From positions 62,001 through 126,000 of the forward strand of contig JAEVYY010000002.1 of NCBI GenBank assembly GCA_023392535.1: a DNA stretch of 64,000 nucleotides, in the 5' to 3' direction. Each line of letters starts with the position of its first letter. Position 1 is the first letter of the stretch. The position numbers and the translations under genes were made by a program. Source of the stretch: Bacillota bacterium. GTDB lineage: Bacteria > Bacillota > Clostridia > Lachnospirales > Lachnospiraceae. Of this stretch, positions 60,890 to 64,000 are shown one piece after another. The notes beneath the pieces are model-generated. The model worked only from the letters and a program-made list of their open reading frames with translations. It was not told the DNA's origin and ran no database searches.

Positions 60890-61013
60890 CCTTGCAAGAT
60901 TTTTGAGCAAAGAACGGACAACCCGGAGGGGCAGGTTACTTACCCTGTGGATACAGGACGGCCGGGCTACCTACCGGCTCTGGTGTGCCTATAGCACACG
61001 TTGCGTTTTTATC
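60890..61013 (-). ncRNA. yjdF riboswitch
   Basis: The roughly 120-base, GC-rich leader of the yjdF gene contains GTGTGC-TATAG-GCACAC-type and CCGG/CCGG pairings and conserved-looking segments (GAGCCGGTAGGTAGCCCGGC). It ends just before the ribosome binding site. Position, composition and gene pairing fit the yjdF motif, which binds planar azaaromatic compounds. Secondary-structure match was judged by eye only. Confidence 0.75.
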
Positions 61014-61035
61014 CTTGCTATATTTTTTGTTTTGT

Positions 61036-61662
61036 TCAGAAAAGCTGTCCCGGAAGCTTTCTCTTCTCTTTATATGGAAAATGTTTATCAAATTCCTCTA
61101 CTTCCCCTTCGCCTACAAAGTAGCCTTGCGGTGTTGCATACACTCCGGTAATATCAGCAAGATATCCCGGAACCAGCTCCTTACAGAGAAAGAAGGATGC
61201 ATCTTCACCTTCCGGTAGTCCATGATAACGGACACCAAAATCACTGGCAAAAGTAAAGCCACTCTTTCCATAGAAGTCGATATTGCCTTCAAAACATACT
61301 GCACCAGCACCCATTTCTGCTGCCTTTTCGAGAGAATGATCCAGCAGAATTTTTCCGTAACCATGCCTTTTAAATTCTGGCGCTATACAGATAGGCCCCA
61401 TTGTCATGATTGGGATATTCCTGCCATCATCGGCATCAATATGCGCTCTCATAAACGTGTTCTGGCCAATTAGCTTACCCTCTTTTTCCATCACAAAATC
61501 CAGCTCTGGTACAAAAGCTACGTCAGCTCTCAGTTGATTCAGTACGTAATGCTCGAGACATCCCGGACGGTATACATTCCAAAATGCTTCTCTTACAAGG
61601 TTTTCGACTTCAAGATATTCTTCTTTTCTTTCCAAACGAATGACATAGTCAAATTTATTCAT
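61036..61662 (-). CDS. GNAT N-acetyltransferase, paralogue of the 48349 gene
   Basis: A 208-residue acetyltransferase with MTMGPICIAPEFKRHGYGKILLDHSL as acetyl-CoA binding segment and AVCFEGNIDFYGKSGF downstream. It shares the N-terminal REAFWNVYRPGCLEHY region with the GNAT at 48349-48993. Substrate unknown. It ends 23 bases before the yjdF riboswitch. Confidence 0.88.
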   Translation of the reverse strand: MNKFDYVIRLERKEEYLEVENLVREAFWNVYRPGCLEHYVLNQLRADVAFVPELDFVMEKEGKLIGQNTFMRAHIDADDGRNIPIMTMGPICIAPEFKRHGYGKILLDHSLEKAAEMGAGAVCFEGNIDFYGKSGFTFASDFGVRYHGLPEGEDASFFLCKELVPGYLADITGVYATPQGYFVGEGEVEEFDKHFPYKEKRKLPGQLF

Positions 61663-61697
61663 TTATTTTCCTCCTGATGATTGTTGACTTCAATACT

Positions 61698-61735
61698 GGG
61701 AGGTTTGTGTGAGACTGTATTTACGCAAACCTCCC
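61698..61735. terminator. Hairpin downstream of the kinase gene
   Basis: GGGAGGTTTG (61698-61707) pairs with CAAACCTCCC (61726-61735), a perfect 10-bp stem with an 18-nt loop but no T-run. It may be a terminator without a T-tract, a regulatory hairpin of the GNAT leader, or a repeat remnant. The rest of 61736-61901 shows nothing else. Confidence 0.45.
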
Positions 61736-61901
61736 GGTTATACCACAATCTCCAAAGTGTTGTTTTTCTTCAAACAGCAATCTCCTTCATACGCCTTATT
61801 TATAATCAAGCCTGGTGGCCAGATTACCCACTACATTATTTATTCTAACTTTTCCTATATTATATCTATTTCAATGCCTTCTGTCTAGAAATCTTTATGG
61901 A

Positions 61902-62486
61902 CTATATAATACTTTTTAAAACCCTCTCTAAAACAGTATTCCACGGTCTTGCGTTAATCAATTTAATATGATTCCGATTGCAGATATCTGTTATCCACTT
62001 TCCATATGCAATACTTATTTCCGCTCTGTAATGTTGTAAATCGCCACCTTCTCTTGCCAAATAATTCTGCAAAATTTGATTGATATCTGGTTCATTTATA
62101 AAAATCGACTTCACCTCTGGATGATTGATGGAAGCCGTAAATTCGGGATAAAGAAAATCACCCTCAATAATAATTGGCAATTTATCACAAATATGTCTGT
62201 TAACAAGCTCTTTTAGTACAGGCACCAATTCTTTGCTTACATCAATTAACCAGTTCACATTTTCATTAACTCCAACATCTTCCCAATTTACGCCAGTATT
62301 CCAATAATGTACCGCTGGAAAGCTTTCCTTTGTTGTGACCGTTTCTACCGATAGGTGAATATCATCTACTTCCAAGACATTCACACCATAATATCGGCCA
62401 ATTTCATAAGCAATGCTTGATTTTCCTGTTCCCGAAGCACCACCAATCAATAAAACGGTCCAGTTTCTATCCCTATTCATATTCAT
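61902..62486 (-). CDS. P-loop kinase-like protein
   Basis: A 194-residue protein with Walker A GGASGTGKSSIA at about 15-26 and an aspartate pair in VLEVDDIHLS, resembling 2-phosphoglycerate kinase and AAA-type small-molecule kinases. IIIEGDFLYPEF fits a second nucleotide or substrate site. The phosphoryl acceptor is unknown. It stands alone on the minus strand. Confidence 0.82.
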   Translation of the reverse strand: MNMNRDRNWTVLLIGGASGTGKSSIAYEIGRYYGVNVLEVDDIHLSVETVTTKESFPAVHYWNTGVNWEDVGVNENVNWLIDVSKELVPVLKELVNRHICDKLPIIIEGDFLYPEFTASINHPEVKSIFINEPDINQILQNYLAREGGDLQHYRAEISIAYGKWITDICNRNHIKLINARPWNTVLERVLKSII

Positions 62487-62669
62487 ATAGTATCCTCCCT
62501 ATTTCTATCTCTTTTTATTTTAACCTCTAATTTCTGCATTCTTGAGCCATCCCAACTAAGTAAATTTTGATTTCATTCATTCTTCCGTGTATAATATTAA
62601 AACAGTAAGTTTTACTTGGAAGAACTAAGCGGGTTATCAAAAACCCTTTTAAATCGGGAGGAAAATATC

Positions 62670-63392
62670 ATGAACTGGGAACCGTGGACAGGATGCTATC
62701 AAACAAGTGATGGTTGCTCAAATTGCTATTTTTATGGACCACATGCAAAACGCTATGGGCAAAATACGATACAAAAAACAGATAAATTCGATTGGCCTAT
62801 AAGGACAAACAAAAAAGGCGAATACAATATTAAAGGCGATAAAATTCTTGCGACTTGTTTTGCAACAGATTTTTTTCTTCCCGAAGCAGATGAATGGCGT
62901 AAAGAGATCTGGGCTATCATCCGGCAACGAACAGACATTGATTTTCTAATTTTGACAAAGAGAATTGACCGCTTTCTTGTATCACTTCCATCTGATTGGG
63001 GTGACGGCTATGAAAATGTGAATATTGGCTGTACTGTTGAAAACCAAATAGTAGCAGATTACAGACTTCCACTTTTTTTATCCTATCCAATAAAACGACG
63101 TTTTATTGCTTGTGCCCCTCTTTTAGAATCAATAGATTTAACACCATATCTTCATGGGGTAGACCATGTTACCGTTGGCGGCGAAACAGGAAGAGATGCT
63201 CGCGTGTGTAATTATGATTGGGTTCTTCCTATTCGGGAACAATGCGTAAAAGCAGAAGTAACATTTTGGTTCAAAAATACAGGCTCCTTTTTCAAACGGA
63301 ATGGTGTAGTAGAAAAAATAAATCCATTTAAGCAAACCAGTGTGGCAAAAGACTTAGGTATCAATATATCGGACGGAAAAAGGTTGTTTTAA
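62670..63392 (+). CDS. DUF5131 (phage Gp37/Gp68-like) protein
   Basis: A 240-residue protein beginning MNWEPWTGCYQTSDGCSNCYFY. The cysteine pattern CxxxxxGCSNC is the conserved N-terminal motif of the Gp37/Gp68 family, distantly related to radical SAM proteins; FLILTKRIDRF and VGGETGRDARVC are also conserved. The ATG at 62670 has GGGAGG 8 bases upstream; a TTG at 62616 is less likely. Function unknown; homologues occur in phages and mobile elements, but no other phage gene is nearby. Confidence 0.85.
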   Translation: MNWEPWTGCYQTSDGCSNCYFYGPHAKRYGQNTIQKTDKFDWPIRTNKKGEYNIKGDKILATCFATDFFLPEADEWRKEIWAIIRQRTDIDFLILTKRIDRFLVSLPSDWGDGYENVNIGCTVENQIVADYRLPLFLSYPIKRRFIACAPLLESIDLTPYLHGVDHVTVGGETGRDARVCNYDWVLPIREQCVKAEVTFWFKNTGSFFKRNGVVEKINPFKQTSVAKDLGINISDGKRLF

Positions 63393-63502
63393 TTGTAATG
63401 AATTCTTTCTTTTCATTATAGTACTATAAAATAACTAAAAGGTAAATAATGCTGTAATAGAGATCGCCTTTTTCAATTTTGAGCATGCACAATCAAGCAG
63501 TA

Positions 63503-63520
63503 ATATTACGTACGTGATAT
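63503..63520. promoter_or_regulatory. Near-palindrome before the AraC regulator
   Basis: ATATTACGTACGTGATAT is symmetric at 16 of 18 positions, 28 bases before the start codon. It could be an autoregulatory site. Confidence 0.3.
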
Positions 63521-63547
63521 CCTAACATAAAAGGAGGTGCTTATTGT

Positions 63548-64000
63548 ATGCACGCATGGGAACAAATACAGCAGACCATAGAATTTATTGAAGATCATTT
63601 ACATGAAGAAATTGACATTGTGAACCTGGCAAAAATGGCTTCTTTGTCACCTTTTTATTATCAACGCCTGTTTAGAAGATTGGTAAAAAAACCAGTTGCC
63701 GAGTACGTAAAACTCCGTCGTATGGCAAAAGCTTGTGAGATAGTACTTCAGAAAGACAAGCGTATATTGGATATTGCATTAGACCTTGGATTTTCTTCTC
63801 ACGAACATTTCTCCCGCACTTTTAAAGATACGTTTGGGCTAACACCGATGGAGTACCGTAAAAATCCACAAACACTCAACCGTATGACAAAACCTGAGCT
63901 CTTACTTCACTACACTCTGATTGATGAAGGTGTACCACTGATCACTGATGGTATTATTTTGGAAGTAAACAGAATGGAACTTAAGGAATCAGTCTCTTTT
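63548..64000 (+). CDS. AraC-family regulator, 3' end cut by window
   Basis: The visible 151 residues start MHAWEQIQQTIEFIEDHLHEEI and contain both AraC helix-turn-helices (IVNLAKMASLSPFYYQRLFRRLV; ILDIALDLGFSSHEHFSRTFKDTFGLTP). Here they are N-terminal, so the unseen C-terminus is probably a GyrI/Bacterial-effector-binding domain. The AAAGGAGG ribosome binding site is strong. Target genes lie outside the window. Confidence 0.9.
   Translation, partial: MHAWEQIQQTIEFIEDHLHEEIDIVNLAKMASLSPFYYQRLFRRLVKKPVAEYVKLRRMAKACEIVLQKDKRILDIALDLGFSSHEHFSRTFKDTFGLTPMEYRKNPQTLNRMTKPELLLHYTLIDEGVPLITDGIILEVNRMELKESVSF

Overview
The window looks like chromosomal DNA of an anaerobic Firmicute, most likely a member of the Lachnospiraceae. 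Reasons: AT-rich DNA with strong AGGAGG-type ribosome binding sites, GH42/GH3/GH13/GH32 sugar genes with LacI and AraC regulators, an oxygen-sensitive [FeFe]-hydrogenase maturation operon, an anaerobic siroheme-dependent heme pathway and an S-layer-homology surface protein. The species cannot be named from sequence alone. No tRNA, rRNA, CRISPR array or replication origin was seen.

Layout. 1-2.3 kb: a partial acetyltransferase and a GH2 glycosidase. 2.6-7.4 kb: a GC-richer island with a large secreted SLH-domain protein. A decayed hemC fragment lies just beyond its terminator. 7.6-15.1 kb: the hem operon on the minus strand, encoding a precorrin-2 dehydrogenase, HemB, HemL, HemA and a HemC-CobA-HemD triple fusion. 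15.1-16.6 kb: a secreted transglutaminase-like protein. 16.8-17.9 kb: a cluster of related long palindromes, one with an arm amplified five-fold. 18-22.3 kb: a GH42 beta-galactosidase with its LacI regulator and a membrane protein of unknown function. 22.3-25.6 kb: a chemoreceptor gene next to a tyrosine-recombinase gene that sits between perfect 28-bp inverted repeats. 25.7-28.8 kb: the ahbCDAB operon, siroheme to heme. 29-40.2 kb: a nine-gene sucrose-type operon with ABC importer, esterase, GH13, LacI, MATE, GH32 and sucrose phosphorylase. 40.3-44.3 kb: a domain-swapped GH3 beta-glucosidase, a divergent AraC regulator and a lipoprotein. 44.4-50.3 kb: a WYL regulator, S51 peptidase, UDG-like protein, a CorC/HlyC transporter with an attenuated leader, two GNATs and a cupin. 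50.4-56.2 kb: a DUF2935 protein, a DsbA-like protein, the ars operon and an ABC-F resistance protein with a leader peptide and two terminators. 56.2-60.2 kb: the hydrogenase maturation operon. 60.4-64 kb: YjdF with its riboswitch, a GNAT, a P-loop kinase, a DUF5131 protein and a partial AraC regulator.

How the parts work together. The two porphyrin clusters give a nearly complete route from glutamyl-tRNA to heme via uroporphyrinogen III, precorrin-2, siroheme and Fe-coproporphyrin III. Only a dedicated ferrochelatase is not seen here. The sucrose operon is preceded by a consensus promoter and a perfect LacI-type operator, and an internal terminator should keep the binding protein more abundant than the rest.

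The most interesting signals are regulatory. (1) A probable self-inverting DNA switch at 24181-25603 carries its own recombinase and an outward consensus promoter, upstream of a chemoreceptor. (2) An acidic and proline-containing leader peptide coupled to a terminator precedes a CorC-type transporter; its layout resembles E. coli MgtL and suggests translation-based magnesium sensing. (3) An uncharacterised attenuated leader precedes the hydrogenase maturation operon. (4) The long palindrome family has an amplified arm.
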